Part shown: positions 1 through 11,823 of the stretch, one piece after another
How the letters are laid out: the number at the start of each line of letters is the position of its first letter
Position numbering within the stretch: the first letter of the stretch is position 1
DNA from: Artocarpus heterophyllus
Taxonomy: Eukaryota > Streptophyta > Magnoliopsida > Rosales > Moraceae
Length of the DNA: 64,000 bases
Assembly (NCBI GenBank): GCA_025403435.1
Contig: CM046353.1
Location: forward strand, 19,555,875-19,619,874
Reading direction: 5' to 3'
Program-made: the position numbers and the translations under genes
Notes under the pieces: generated by a model
Database searches by the model: none
Told to the model about the DNA's origin: nothing
The model's input: the letters and a program-made list of their open reading frames with translations, nothing else

Positions 1-2101
1 AAATAGAATCGAAGCTAGAGATGCATACCAAGGAGAGACATTTACACTCCCTGCAATGTTGGTATAGACAATTAATGAGTTCTTCGTATATGGCAATTTA
101 TTTGGTTATTCGGTGAAGAGTTCTATTAGTTGTTCTATTTGTAAAGGAACCGTCTCATAAATTGTTGAAGAACAATAAGAAAATCCTTTTTCTTGGTCAT
201 AAAAGATGGTTGCCAAGAGATCATAGTTACCGACAAAAAAAAGAAAGCCTTTGATGGCAACGTCGAAGAAAGAGACCCTCATCGGCCTTTGGCTGGTGAA
301 CAAATATTTGAAATGATAAAAGATGAGAAAGTGGTGAATGAGAAAGTGAGATAAGGACCAGCTGCCAATAGATGGACCATGAAAAAAGAGATCAATCTTT
401 TTTGATCTTCCATATTGGAAGACAATTTTGCTTGAAGACACTTTTGTTCATAATTGCTTGGATGTTATGCATATTAAAAAAAAAACGTTTGTGAATCAAT
501 AGTTGGCACATTGCTTAACATTCTAAACAAGACTAAGGATGGTAAATAAACACGATTGGATCTCATGGAAATAAAGATTAGGCCTAATTTGTTTCCAGGA
601 GAAAAGAGAGAACCACGCTTACTTACCTCCGACGAAACACACGTTATCAAGAGCGAAAAAGAAAAAGCTTCGTGAATGGCTTGCTTCCTTTAAAGTGCAA
701 GATGACTATTCTTCAAACTTTAGAAAGTTAGTGTCGGTGAAGGATTTAAAACTTATTGGCATGAAAACACATGATTGTCATGTGTTGATCCAAGAATTAC
801 TACCACTTGCATTGCAAGGAATTCTAACAAAAGATGTGAGATTTGCAATTATTAAGTTGTGCTCATTATTTAATACAATATACTCCATAGTAATTGATCC
901 ATTTATGCTAGATTAACTACAATCAAATTTGGTGTAAACCTTGTGCATGCTTGAGAACTATTTTCCATCGATATTTTTGGACATCATGATTCATGTAACG
1001 ATGCACTTAGTATGTGAAGTTAATTTATGCGGATTAGTATATTTGAGATGGATGTACCCATTTGAAAGATATATGAAGGTTTTGAAGGGCTATGTGAAGA
1101 ACTGCAATAGGCCGAAGGAATGTATCGTAGAAAGTTACATAGCTGAGGAATCAGTTAAATTTTGCTCTGAGTACTTGTGCATCAGAAGCAATTGGGGTGC
1201 CAAAGACAATAAACATTAAGGCTAGGGGACTATTTATTAGCAATCCTTCCTCGATGAATCGAGGGGAGTGGGGGCAAGGTTGTCTTTACGTATTGTATGA
1301 TACTAATGAAGTGGAGCCTTTCATCGAGGTGCACATGAAGGAAATAAACAAGGCAAACCTAAAAAAAGCAACAAATTAGAAGTGGTTGCAAGATGGATAT
1401 AGCTGAACCTTTCGGCTATGGATTAGAGCATACATCTATGTCAAGTGCTCCACATCAGAAGATAGACACATGTCACAAGACTTTAAAAACCTAGCTACAG
1501 GACCGTCATCGATAGTTGCAAGGTATACGTTATATTCCATAAATCGTTACACTTTCTACACTCAAGAAAGAGATGACAAGCATCCTTTCCAAAATAGTGG
1601 TGTGACTCTTAGTGCTGAGGCTGTGCATAATTCCTCCACAAAGGACAAGAATCTGGTATATGGGACCATGAACTACTGTAGTTTCATTGAAGATATTGGG
1701 GAATTAGATTATGGGGATTACGCATAGCACTTTTTAAGTGCAAATGGGTTGATAATAATTATGTTAAAACCGATAATAATAGCATCACAGTGGTTGACTT
1801 TAAAAGATTAGGATACAAAAATTAACTCTTTATTATGACATTACAAGCGATCCAAGTTTTTTATACAATGGATCCCAAAGATTTGGAATTGTCCTTAGTC
1901 GTCCCGATGAAGCCAAGAATAGTTATTGACGGTGAAGAAGTTGCTGAAGATTGCACAGGTATCCCCTCATTCATGAAGGGATTGCCACTAGTTGAAGAGA
2001 TTGATGATTTTGAAGATGATGTTTCGCACTTGCTTTGCGAAGATGTGGAATGGATATGTATTGAGGAACCAAAGAAAAAAAGAGGAAAAAATAAGCATTA
2101 G
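1..2101 (+). pseudogene. TNP2-like CACTA transposase, C-terminal part, decayed
   Basis: Translated in shifting + frames, this reads as the back two thirds of a plant TNP2-like transposase (Transposase_21 family). At 1-115 is the stretch ending in TINEFFVYGNLFGYSVK, with a stop where the family has Trp. Near 395-470 is a piece with KKRSIFFDLPYW and then LDVMHI. At 695-1180 is a DUF4218-like region with THDCHVLIQELLPLAL and, after a frameshift, YLRWMYPFERYMKVLKGYVK. At about 1470-1910 is a DUF4216-like region with YTFYTQERDDKHPFQNSGV. The frame closes with an acidic then Lys-rich tail at 2101. Several stops and frameshifts make it nonfunctional. The long - strand frame at 106-441 is only its shadow. 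Confidence 0.85.
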
Positions 2102-2214
2102 CAGACATATTTATGTCAATTTATTTTAATGTGTTTTTTTTTTGTTTCATTTTTTCTTCTCTTTTTAAACTAAAGAATATATCTATATAGTTGTATTTGT
2201 AATAAAAATAGCAA

Positions 2215-2830
2215 AAAGTATAAACTCTAGGCCATTGGATGCATAACACATGGATTGACCACCCTGGGCAGAGGAGAAAAAGCTTTGAGAAATTGGTGTT
2301 TTTAGACCAATTTTTTACGATGGTTTTTTTTTTTTTTTTTATAAAAATTGTAGTAAAAATTAATATTCCACAATGGTTTTTTTAAAAAACCATCATGAAA
2401 ATTAAATATTATATGACAGTTTTTATAAAAAACCATTGTAGAATATTTAAGCTTACACGACAATTTTTTTAAAAAAACCATTCTAGTAGTTTCATAAATA
2501 TTACATGATTTTTTTTAAAAACTGTTGTGTAATGTGGGGGCTAAATGATATAGTTTTAGCCCTCGCTCTTAACCGTGCTCTATCTAGGGCATTATATTTT
2601 TGAAAACAGTACTCAAAATCTTTCACCCCCAACACTCTAACTCTTTCTCTCTCTCTCTCTCAAACTCTCTCACCCTCACTATCTATACTGTTGCCGCTGT
2701 TGACCCAACTTATGTTGTCGTCGTCATTGTCGAAGCCATCATTGAAGCAAGTCCACACCGTTGTCATTGCCCTCGCTTTCTCAAAGTTCTCTTCGTCGCT
2801 ATTTCTCGCCGTCACCATCATTCGGTAAGT
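2215..2830 (+). repeat. CACTA-style 5' subterminal repeats and CT-rich leader
   Basis: Between 2300 and 2540 there are repeated inverted and direct copies of an ACGATGGTTTTT / AAAACCATCATG unit, the same unit as in the right end at 6361-6772. They are followed by a CT-rich leader (2640-2690) and a GTAAGT donor-like site at 2825. The complete CACTA at 24484 has the same order (subterminal repeats, CT-rich leader, GTAAGT at 25032) at nearly the same spacing. This suggests that a second element starts near 2215-2230, where a weak match to the TIR (ACTCTAGGCC) is present. The start is inferred. The open frame at 2600-2974 is low-complexity leader and not credible as a gene. Confidence 0.5.
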
Positions 2831-3534
2831 TCATTTTACGGTTTTTTTGTATGTTTTTGTTCGACGTGCTTGTTCACTGTCACTGTTGTGCTTAACATCT
2901 TGTCATGGTTGTTCGTCTTTTTTTGGATAGCCATCTCCATAATTTTTTTCTTATGTGTAAATACTTTTGCCTAGAAAGAAAAAATGCCCTGAATAAAAGA
3001 GAAAAAAAGAAAAGAAAAAGGAAGAAAATAATTTTAAAACGGATTATATGATAGGTTGTTAAAAAATGAGTATTTCATGGTTTTAAATAATTTCTATTAA
3101 CTTTTCAAGAAATTAGAAAAGCTAGTCTTTGGAGCACATTATGTGGTTTTAAATAATGAATAATGACGTCATTAACTACTAGTGACTACCATTATAGTTT
3201 TATTTTTATTTTTTTGTAATATGATTATAATGTAATCCAACTTAAAATTGAGGAATAGATTACATCTAATCAAGGTATAAAAATTACAAATTAGAGAAAT
3301 AAGCAAAGGATTTTTTTTCCTTGCCTTGTTTGGGATGATGGAAAAGAAATAAAATATGTTATTAAGTGAATTTTTTTAGCAATTAATATTTTTAATTTTG
3401 AAATGAGTTTATTTTTTTTGCTAAATTTGTCTCTCCATTTAAGTAAGTAAGTAGCAATTAATATTTTTAATTTTGGATTTATGTTAATTCATATGTTTGC
3501 CCTTCTATGAGGATTTGGTTTAGATTAGGTAAAA

Positions 3535-6075
3535 ATGTATCAAGAGAGTGATAATGACTGCTATGATGAAGAATATCGAGAGTGCACGCCATCTTTCTCT
3601 TAATATAATAAGGCAAAACAAGTTAGCAAGCCTCAAAGGCTCATTGAATTGATCCCAAATTATTTTTTGAGCGAAGAGCTACTTTGATAAAAAAAGTTCA
3701 TCAGATAGAGAAGAGGGATTTAAGAATAAAAGTGACGTTTGATGCAAAAGGCCAACCAGAAGGAGCACCCGTAAGTGAATTAAGCGGTTGGATTAGAGTC
3801 CTTAGTCGAGAACATGTTCCAATATGGATTAAAGATTAGAGAACTAAGGATTTAGACCAAGAAAAAGATATTGTTTGAGAGAGATTTATAAGCCCTTATA
3901 ATTGAGGGGTGGTATAGGAAAAAAAATTTGAAGATTTGTAGCGAATTAGCAAAAGGGATTTAGATCCTACTTGTACATCACTTTTGTAAAGCCCAAGCTT
4001 TCCATTCCAGAGGATGATGAAAATGTATTTAAGCGTCCTCCTATGCTAGTACGCTACTATCCTTCTATGGACAATGACGATTGGGAAGCTTTTGTAAAGT
4101 ATCGGTGTTCTACCAAATTCCAACTGCTATCAACTAACACAAGGAAAATAAGAGCAAAAAATAAATACCTAATGGTTGGCCGAGAAGGATATAGAAAGCT
4201 CGAGTTATCATTGGTACATTATTATCTTACTCGTATTACATATATTAATTATTCTATTATTAATATGTTACTAACATAGCAAAATACAATTAATTGAGAC
4301 GGGTGTGTTACCATCACAAGAGGAGTTGTGTGTAAAATCACGTCAAGGTCTAGATAGACAATTTAAAAATCTAAGACTAGCACAAATTGTGAACTTGATT
4401 GTAAGTTTATTAAACTCAAATTTATTAATTTGTAATTTTATAACTATTGAAGCATATTAAGAACAACTTGATTTGTTGTTTTTTTATAGGATGAGTACAC
4501 AATGTAACAAAGTAAAGGGACCTTCGAGTCTATCAGTAATGATGACATACTGACAAGGACACTAGAAAAACCAGAACATTAGGACATGTTCATGATCAAT
4601 CTAACTATGTGAAGTATTCTCAACACTTCGACCTCTGACCGGGTTTAAAATTTGATTCCCAATTGTCGAAGATGCAAATAGAAATTACAAAACTACAAGA
4701 TCTTGTGATCGAGTTCATTTCCCAAGGACGTGCCAGACCAATGGATGAGAGCATCTCTCAACGCAACAGCTTTAAGGCTAGTTGTAACCTTCTTGACAAC
4801 GTAATAGAAGCTCCATAAGCTCTAGAATTCCAATTGCGCTTGGGAAGGCATGGATGGAGAGTCTTCCAACTGATACAGTCCATGGTAGACCATTTGGGGA
4901 TGAAAACGTGAGCATTGAGAGCATCTTGCAATGCAACAGCTTTAAGGCTAGTTGTAACCTTCTTGACAATGTAGTAGAAGTTCCACAAGCTCTAGAATTC
5001 CAATTGCACTTGGGAAGGCATGGATGGAGAGTCTTCCAACTGATACAGTCCATGGCAGACCATTTGGGGATGAAAACGTGAGCATTGACATTGTTACCAC
5101 TAGAGTTAGAATAGCTAAATTGTCTGTTCCAACATTTGAAGCAACAATTGTAGGTGAAGTCGTTGGAAGCTTCTTTGCATGGCCAAAAAGGATAATTGAA
5201 GTCAATACAATGACGAAGACTAGTCGAGCACCCAGTCATGTTCCTCAAGAAGAGTGGTTTAAAAACAACCCGTTGCGAATAAGCCACTTTTTGCATTTAA
5301 CTTCTCTTTAGTATCTCTAGAATTTATGCAATTGGCTTTGTATGCACATTCTTTCATGCGCGATGGGTTGATGGTCCAGAGCCCGATATCAAAAATAATC
5401 ACTGGCAATGAATTGCCTATTTATGTGAGGTATGAAGACATTTACTACTTCATCACCTTTGATTAAATTTGGGCGAACTGTATAATGGTATACCTTAGGT
5501 AATAGCTCTATCCTTAATTCTTACTTTTTTAAATCTAAGTAGAGTTGTAAGGTGCTTTAAAATAATTGAGTGCATTTTTTTTATTGTAGTTTTTTGGCAG
5601 AATATTATGAACTTTAAGGCAAGGCATATAATTTTAGCTTATATCTCCGGTCATTGTTTCAAGTGTTGTAAAAGATCCACGAGTGATGTTAGAAAGCACA
5701 CTATATCACTCCTCCACCTATTAGCATAAGCACCGAGGGGGAAATTATTCTTTGTGCCATATCATGTCGAAGAACATTGGATGTTGGCACTTGTTTCACC
5801 ATAGAAGAACCAAATATATTAGTTTGATCCCCTCCTGATACCCACCACGTGATAATTTCATATCACTCAGAATTAACTATGTTAGGTTTTACATAATTGT
5901 GTTCATTAATTCATTTTAATGATGACATAATGTTAGGATGCCCAAAGATTGGAAACTTCAGGCTAGAATTGGTGTAATATTGTGATGGAACAGAATGCTA
6001 TATTCCAAATGTAAGTGTCTAAGACAACAAGGAAACATAGAATGTGGTTTTTTATTCTACGTTTCATGTGAGATA
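3535..6075 (+). pseudogene. CACTA-borne transposase (Transposase_24-like) fused to Ulp1-like protease, decayed
   Basis: From an ATG at 3535, + strand frames give a plant Ptta/En-Spm-like protein. One piece near 3725-3840 reads GAPVSELSGWIRVLSREHVP. At 3971-4210 is a region with DNDDWEAFVKYRCSTKFQLL and the basic RAKNKYLMVGREG. After introns and a 170-bp tandem duplication, 5024-5220 carries EVVGSFFAWPKRIIE. The C-terminal part is a Ulp1/C48 cysteine peptidase-like domain: YHVEEHWMLALVSP at 5760-5800, an Asp codon at 5826 and CLRQQGNIECGF at 6013-6051. The His (5775), Asp (5826) and Cys (6043) codons of the expected triad are all present. Stops and shifts elsewhere make it a pseudogene. Ulp1-like domains are known in some plant DNA transposons. 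What they do for the element is unclear. Confidence 0.72.
4748..5087 (+). repeat. Tandem duplication, two copies of 170 bp
   Basis: Copy 1 (4748-4917) and copy 2 (4918-5087) align end to end with roughly a dozen substitutions and no large gap. Both contain CAACAGCTTTAAGGCTAG and GGAAGGCATGGATGGAG at a spacing of exactly 170 bases. The unit lies inside the decayed Transposase_24/Ulp1 gene. Because 170 is not a multiple of 3, the duplication shifts the frame. It is therefore one of the lesions of the gene. Confidence 0.9.
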
Positions 6076-6360
6076 TAATTAATAATTGTATACAAGCCAT
6101 AGCAAAAAAGGAATTTTATATACATACGGATATAGATGAAATTAGAATTGAGTGAGTATAATTTGTAAATACGTATGTTAGATTTAGCTAGAGATAGTTG
6201 ATACATGATTATGTAAAATAGTTCAAATGTAAATAATTTTGTAAAGAGCTTGTAATTTGAATATATATATATATATATTTTTTTTTTTGCAATCAGGGCT
6301 TTGTAGTAATAGATAACACATGATATTGGCCATTTCGTGAAAATAAAAAATTCAGTCTTT

Positions 6361-6772
6361 TTTTTTTTTGCACGGCCAATTTTTTGCGATGATTTTAATA
6401 ACAAACTGTCATGAAAACGGAACCTTACATAATGGTTTATGGAGAAAAAACCGTCATGAAAGGTTCAAATGTGCCATTTTACACGACGGTTTTTACAAAA
6501 ACTGTCATATAAAGTAATCTTCCATGACGGTCTTTCAAATAATCATCGTGTAAGAGCCATATTTCGACGATAGTTTTTTGTAAACCGTTTTGATAAAGAC
6601 CCCCAAACACCTAAATATGGTGCCTAAATGGATATTCCATGACAGTAAAAAATCCATCGTGCAAACTCAATTTAGTATTACGATGGAGGTTTTCACAATG
6701 GTTTTTTAACCATCTTGAAAGTTTTCTACGACTGTTTAAAACCCCTTGTGGAAGGCCTAGTTCGTAGTAGTG
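6361..6772 (+). repeat. CACTA right subterminal repeats and terminal inverted repeat
   Basis: The block is made of short repeats of the form ACGACGGTTTTTACAAAAAC, TTCCATGACGG and AACCGTCATGAAA in both orientations. It ends in CCTAGTTCGTAGTAGTG at 6756-6772, the complement of a CACTACTACG terminus. In En/Spm elements such repeats bind the element-encoded TNPA-type protein. That role is family knowledge and not shown here. Confidence 0.75.
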
Positions 6773-8999
6773 GTAGAAAAAAATTGCAATTGGATTGCCT
6801 TTTCTATATAATCTATATATTTATTGATAGAGAACTTATAAAACTATGTGCAGCTCCTCATGATTATAAATGACAAACTGTAAAATTGATAGTAATATTG
6901 ATGTTTAAATTTGGATTCTTCCAATCTTATAATATGACCAATTATAATTTCCCTCTTTCCAGTGTATTGAATGGCATTTGAGTACAGACTAGAGCGGATC
7001 TATGTACAAAGGAAAGATAATTAGGAAAGGACACATGCATCACACGGGCTAATAGACCCAACAAAGCAATAAGATGAACCATATTCCTAGCTAGCCTAGC
7101 CGCCATGCCTGGCTAGAGCTAGACAGTTCGTCAAAAATTATAATAAATATGCCTCCAATTTGGTATATACGGACATTATACGTACCAAGTACTATGCCTT
7201 TTTTATTTTTATTTTTTGCAATTCAAAAGTACTATGCCCTTTTGTAATCCTGGATTTGATGAAATGAAATACCATACTACTATCACACTCCATTTCTTCT
7301 CCTCGTGTGATTGTCTCTCCATTTGTCAATCTCTCACTGGATCACTATCATTATTTTTTTTTTTTTTTGAGGAATCTTTCACTGGATTATTGGTTTGCGA
7401 CATCTTCACAAGTATGATGATGCCCATCTATTCTCTCCTTACTTCACCATGGAGCGCGTGATCCTATTCATTTGTATACCTCCACGCCCACTTTTGAAAT
7501 GATTGACTTGAACAAATAATTTATAAGAATATAGTCTTCAATCCGACAATCGTAAAATTCGGCATTTATATATATAATATTATCCGCTTGATATTGTAAT
7601 ATCATTAGTGTGTTTATATAACACTTAATTTATTATAGTGTATTTGGTAGGGGTTTGTATAGTCTGAACTCTTAAGTTCAGTTGAAGGTAGTGTTTGGCG
7701 GTGTATCTGCTGAAATAGTTTTGAAGCCTTGATGTAATGATGTTTAACCTTATGCAAAACTAATTTTCTAGAAATTTGCATTTCTTTAAATTCTCATGAA
7801 TCAAGCCACATAGATTCAAAACCATTGTTTCAAATTACATAATTTAAAACAATATAGGTTCAAATCTATATACGAAACAGAACCTAATAAATTTAATCTA
7901 TTGTCATGTTACATTCAGTTTGTTTCGATATCAACAAGCCTACGAAAATAGCAGAGGCGTCGGACCGAAGACAATGCCTATTATATAAGCATATTTAAAG
8001 AAGTGGGGGTGAATTTAGGACAATGTCTAGTAGTACTTGTCACTCCCTCATTGATCGTCAAGCTCCATGACTTGGTATAGATCCTCTCATGTATTCCGGA
8101 CTATGAGTAAAGTTAAGTATACTGCTCGTTAAAACAGTATCACCACGGTGCAAAATTACAATTCCACTTTTTACACCTTAATTTATTAAAGTTACAACTA
8201 ATCACATATTAATATGAGATAACTTGCAGCAGACAATATGATTTGCCGGACAATTCACCTGATAATTTTTAAACTTCTAACTGCATAGAGAGCCCTTGGC
8301 GACAAAGTTAGAACTTAAACATTGTAGCATATAAGAGCTTTATATGGCAGTAAATTTTTGCTTTTTATTGTAGCATATAAGGGTTCTTCATTATAGTAAG
8401 TTAGAACTTAAAGTTTCAACTAACTTGTCAAACTAATAGTGTTTAGAAAAGTAATTCAAACTACTAGTTTGAACTATAAATATTATAAAATTCTCACACG
8501 CTACACTAAAAAGCTATAATATAAAGCTCTTATATATTATAATTTTTAAACCTAAACTAATAATTTAAATTACTTTCTTGAGCATCCTACAAGCTTAGTA
8601 AACTCACTACTGACCGAGCATTTTTCTCCCTAAAAAACCTACCATAAAATTTTTCGTACGTGTACATCGCATAGATGATGTAACTGATATACATGCATTT
8701 GTTTTGTTTTTGTTTTAGTTTTTTTTTTTTTTTTCATTTTTCGATGACGGACCCCTCTTCTCTCTGTCCCTTTATCCGAGTGATGAAAGAGTGACGAAAG
8801 TTGCGGTGGACTCGGATCCTGTCTCCAAGCCCCAATGGAAGGAAAAAAATAAATAAACAAAAGGAAGGAAAGAGAAAAACCCTCACATCATCTCTCTTTC
8901 TCTCAGCTAAACTTTTTCTCATTCTTCTCTCTCAACTGACAAATAAGACCTCTCTCTTTCTCTTTCTCTTTTTCTCTCTCTAAAGAGCAAGAAAAATTA
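6773..8999. other. PTL upstream intergenic DNA
   Basis: This is AT-rich DNA between the CACTA end and the PTL start codon. I saw no convincing gene or bounded transposon. The part nearest the gene is the presumed promoter. The last 120 bases (about 8880-8986) are a CT-rich leader of repeated CTCTCTTTCTC, usual for plant 5' UTRs, ending about 14 bases before the ATG. I could not choose a TATA box with confidence because AT-rich strings are everywhere. The short open frames at 7216-7461 and 8639-8983 are low-complexity. Confidence 0.5.
8880..8986 (+). promoter_or_regulatory. CT-rich 5' leader of PTL
   Basis: This is a pyrimidine tract of CTCTCTTTCTCT-type repeats directly upstream of the PTL ATG at 9000. 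Such tracts are common in plant core promoters (Y patch) and 5' UTRs. The transcription start is not visible from sequence alone. Confidence 0.45.
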
Positions 9000-11823
9000 A
9001 TGGACGACCCGTACGGACTACCGGCGGATTTCAGGAACTTCACGGCGACATCGACGAGAGGCGATCACGGCCTGCACCTCTCCTCTTCATCCTCACCAAA
9101 CACTTTACCTTTTCCAGATCCCTTCTCCGTCCACCGGAATCTGACGTTACCTTTTCCGTTAGGTGGTGTTGGGTTAGTGGAGTTGGGTACTGATCATCAT
9201 CATCATCATCATGGTCATGGTCATAATATTGTTCATCATGATCATGATCATCAACATCACTTGACCTCTGGCTCTACTAGTTGTGCATTGTATGGTAGTA
9301 ATATCAGTAATATTCATCATCATCATCATGATCAGACGATGGAGAGTAGTGGAGGGGTATGGAATAACAGTAGTATTGGGAATATTATTGATAGTAATTA
9401 CAACGAAGCAAATAACACTCGGTGGCCTAGACAGGAGACTCTCACTCTTCTTGAGATTAGATCTCGTCTCAATTCCAAGTTCAAGGAAACTAATCAGAAA
9501 GCACCACTCTGGGATGAAGTCTCTAGGTATGTATATATTTATATCTAGTACTGTCTCAAACCCTAATTATTTTTTTCTCTTAAAGGAATTTCTTTTTATT
9601 TTCAGAAACAAAGAGTTGAGAATTACTTCGTGTACTGTTAACTAGGTAGCGTATGTTTGAGTAAACTTCTTCTTCTTCTATTCTCTTTCACGATTTAACT
9701 TTCCTTTGTTGGAGGAAAAATGGATGCCCTTTTCCTGTCGAAAATGAAAAAGGAAAGATCTTACGCCAATTTTCTGTTTTGTTTTTTTGTTTTATGTCTG
9801 TTATTTTCAGTGTCATTCCTTCTTCGTTTCCAATTTATAAATTAGGAGTCGACCTTCAAAATGTAGACCTATATATCAAAGGAGAGCATATATATACATG
9901 GACATGTCGTTCTTCATTTTCTTCTTTTCGTTGGTTGGTTTTTGATGGTTTTGTCATGCAAAATATTGCCCACTTTTTTAGATGTTATTGTTTATTTACA
10001 TGCTGGGTCTTGAAAAAGTGGTGACAGGTATTTATATTGAAGCAGCATTTACCCATCTATCTTCCACAGTCGGCTTAGTTAATCCCCTTTTGCTGGATAG
10101 TCCCTTTTTTCTTTTTTCTTTTTTCTTTTTTTTGAACAAGAAAACCTTTGCCCGATAGTCCTTGTAATTAATTAGCCTTTCTGTTAGATTAGATACAATA
10201 AATTGATTCCACATAGGAAGAATTGATCTCTCGTAGGAATTTGAACATTACTTGCTGCAAGCATATTCAATATTAAAATACTAATCAAGGAACACTATAA
10301 TATGTAATTTGTACATTCTGAGCCCTTTACTTGTAGGGATACTATTTAACTTATGTAGACAACAACTAATAAAGGCGAAGAATATCACCTGAAACTGACC
10401 TAGTGCTCTTTCTCTTTTGTTTGTTTGTTTTTTTTAATATATATTCATGTGATGATTTTGCATCAAGAACACTTATGATCTGGAATATTGTCAAGCATTT
10501 TTGAGTACTACTGTGTTGTTTCTTGGTTTTAGGATAATGGCTGAGGAACATGGTTACCATAGGAGTGGGAAGAAATGCAAAGAGAAGTTTGAGAACTTGT
10601 ACAAGTACTACAAGAAAACCAAGGAAGGTAAAGCTGGGAGGCAAGATGGGAAACACTACAGATTCTTTCGTCAACTCGAAGCCATCTATGGAGATCAAGC
10701 TAGCAATCAATCATCCGCAATGCTCTTAGAGACCAATAATCTCGGTATAAATCATCTTCTTCATGATCACCATCTGACTAGTACTAGTACTCCCAACCTC
10801 AACATGAGGACATGTACCAATATTAACCATGAAAGCCTTAGCTTCTCCATTAATTCGGCCGAATTCGAAACTGCATCCTCGGAGAACAACCATGAAGATG
10901 ATCTTTCAGCCATTGCTCTTAAGATGAAGTTCAAGCATCAATCGATGATAATGGATCGTGATCAGAAGATCAATAGGCCGAGTAGGAAGAGCTCGTCATG
11001 GAAATCGAAGGTTGAGGACTTTGTGGATGAGCAGATGAAGAAGATCATGATGACACAAGAGACATGGATGGAGAAGATGCTGAAGAGCATTATAGACAAA
11101 GAGGAAGAGAGATTAGCTAAAGAAGAAGAATGGAGGAAACAAGAGGCTGCAAAATTCGATCAAGAAGTTAGTGAATTTTGGGCTAAGGAGAGAGCTTGGG
11201 TCGAAGCTCGAGATGCTGCTTTAATGGGGGCTTTGAAAAAGTTTAGAGGTAAGGGAATAGAATTGCCTTCTTTTCCTGAGCGCGTAATAGGAAATGATCA
11301 TACTCGGACCGATACGAGTTGTGCTAATTATCATAGATGGAGTGAAGAGGAGATTTCTAGCTTAATAGAACTGCAAACAAAGTATAACTTGGAAGAGACA
11401 TTTCAAGGAGGAATAAGTGAGTATGTGAAGGGTGGGATTTGGGAGGAAATAGGTTCAAAAATGGCTTGTTTGGGGTATAAGAGAACTTCACTTGAGTGTA
11501 AAGAGAAGTGGGAGAGTGTAAGTGTTTATGTTAGAATGTCAAGTGAGTGCGGGAAGAAGCGAAAAGAAGATTATTACAAAAGTAGTACTGCTTATTTTGA
11601 TGATGATGATCAATTGAATCCAAAACAAGGGCATCATGATCATACGGGACTTCACCTGATGGATGAAGGGCTTTCACCTTCAAGTTCAACTGTCGGCACC
11701 CAAATGCATCCTAACAGTTGCTTTCACCTCCTGTTTGGAGAGGGAGAAAACTTGTGGGAAAAATATGGTGGTTTGAAGCTCAGTAAAGCTGATAAGGTTA
11801 ACCAACAAGTGCATAACAAGTGA
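9000..11823 (+). CDS. PTL: Trihelix (GT-2 type) transcription factor, PETAL LOSS-like
   Basis: Two exons, 9000-9526 and 10533-11823, join through a GT-AG intron inside an Arg codon (AG|G) to give a 605-residue protein. Residues 65-87 and 106-110 are His-rich. The first trihelix DNA-binding domain is at about 141-226; it starts RWPRQETLTLLEIRSRL and runs across the intron into RSGKKCKEKFENLYKYYK. A charged helical or coiled-coil region lies at about 330-415 and a second trihelix at about 444-510 (HRWSEEEISSLIELQ ... CKEKWESV). The C-terminal tail at about 572-596 contains GENLWEKYGGLKLSK. Two trihelices plus a central helix mark the GT-2 clade. The first domain and the NLWE-Y-LKLSK tail match PETAL LOSS, a nuclear regulator of petal and sepal boundary growth in Arabidopsis. 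Both domains and the frame are intact, so the gene looks functional. The next best call would be another GT-2-like paralog. Confidence 0.9.
9527..10532 (+). other. PTL: Intron of the PTL gene
   Basis: The donor AG|GTATGTATAT at 9526/9527 and the acceptor TTGGTTTTAG|GATAATGG at 10532/10533 give a 1006-base intron in phase 2. It splits the first trihelix just after DEVSR. Without removal, exon 1 reads only YVYIYI to a stop at 9546-9548. With removal the trihelix is continuous, which confirms the junction. Confidence 0.92.

Larger units (their letters stand above)
1..6772 (+). mobile_element. CACTA (En/Spm)-type transposon remains, left part outside window
   Basis: The segment holds a decayed TNP2-like transposase, then a second decayed transposase/Ulp1 gene, then a block of subterminal repeats. 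It ends in a terminal inverted repeat whose complement reads CACTACTACGAACTAGGCC. The last element bases are 6771-6772 and the 3 bases after it (GTA) would be the target duplication, but the left partner is not in the window. A block at about 2215-2830 looks like a separate CACTA 5' end. The region may therefore be two elements, one truncated upstream and one of about 4.5 kb, rather than one. The family assignment rests on TNP2 and DUF4218/DUF4216-like peptides and on the TIR. No frame is intact. Confidence 0.8.

Noticed and set aside
106..441. 111-residue open frame on the - strand
   Set aside because: It lies antisense to the TNP2-like transposase, whose + strand peptides (KKRSIFFDLPYW and neighbours) are clear. 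It is a shadow.
2600..2974. 124-residue hydrophobic open frame
   Set aside because: It starts in a CT-rich leader and runs through a donor-like GTAAGT. Composition is low-complexity and no homologous family is recognised.
7630..7900. Possible miniature inverted-repeat element (GTATTTGGTAGGGG ... AACAGAACCTA)
   Set aside because: The ends do not form a convincing inverted repeat and no target duplication was found.
8470..8880. TATA-like strings upstream of PTL
   Set aside because: AT-rich strings are too common here to choose one as the core promoter without transcript data.
9283..9645. 120-residue open frame overlapping PTL exon 1
   Set aside because: It is the +1 frame of the His-codon runs (Ile-rich shadow). 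The PTL frame has clear domains.
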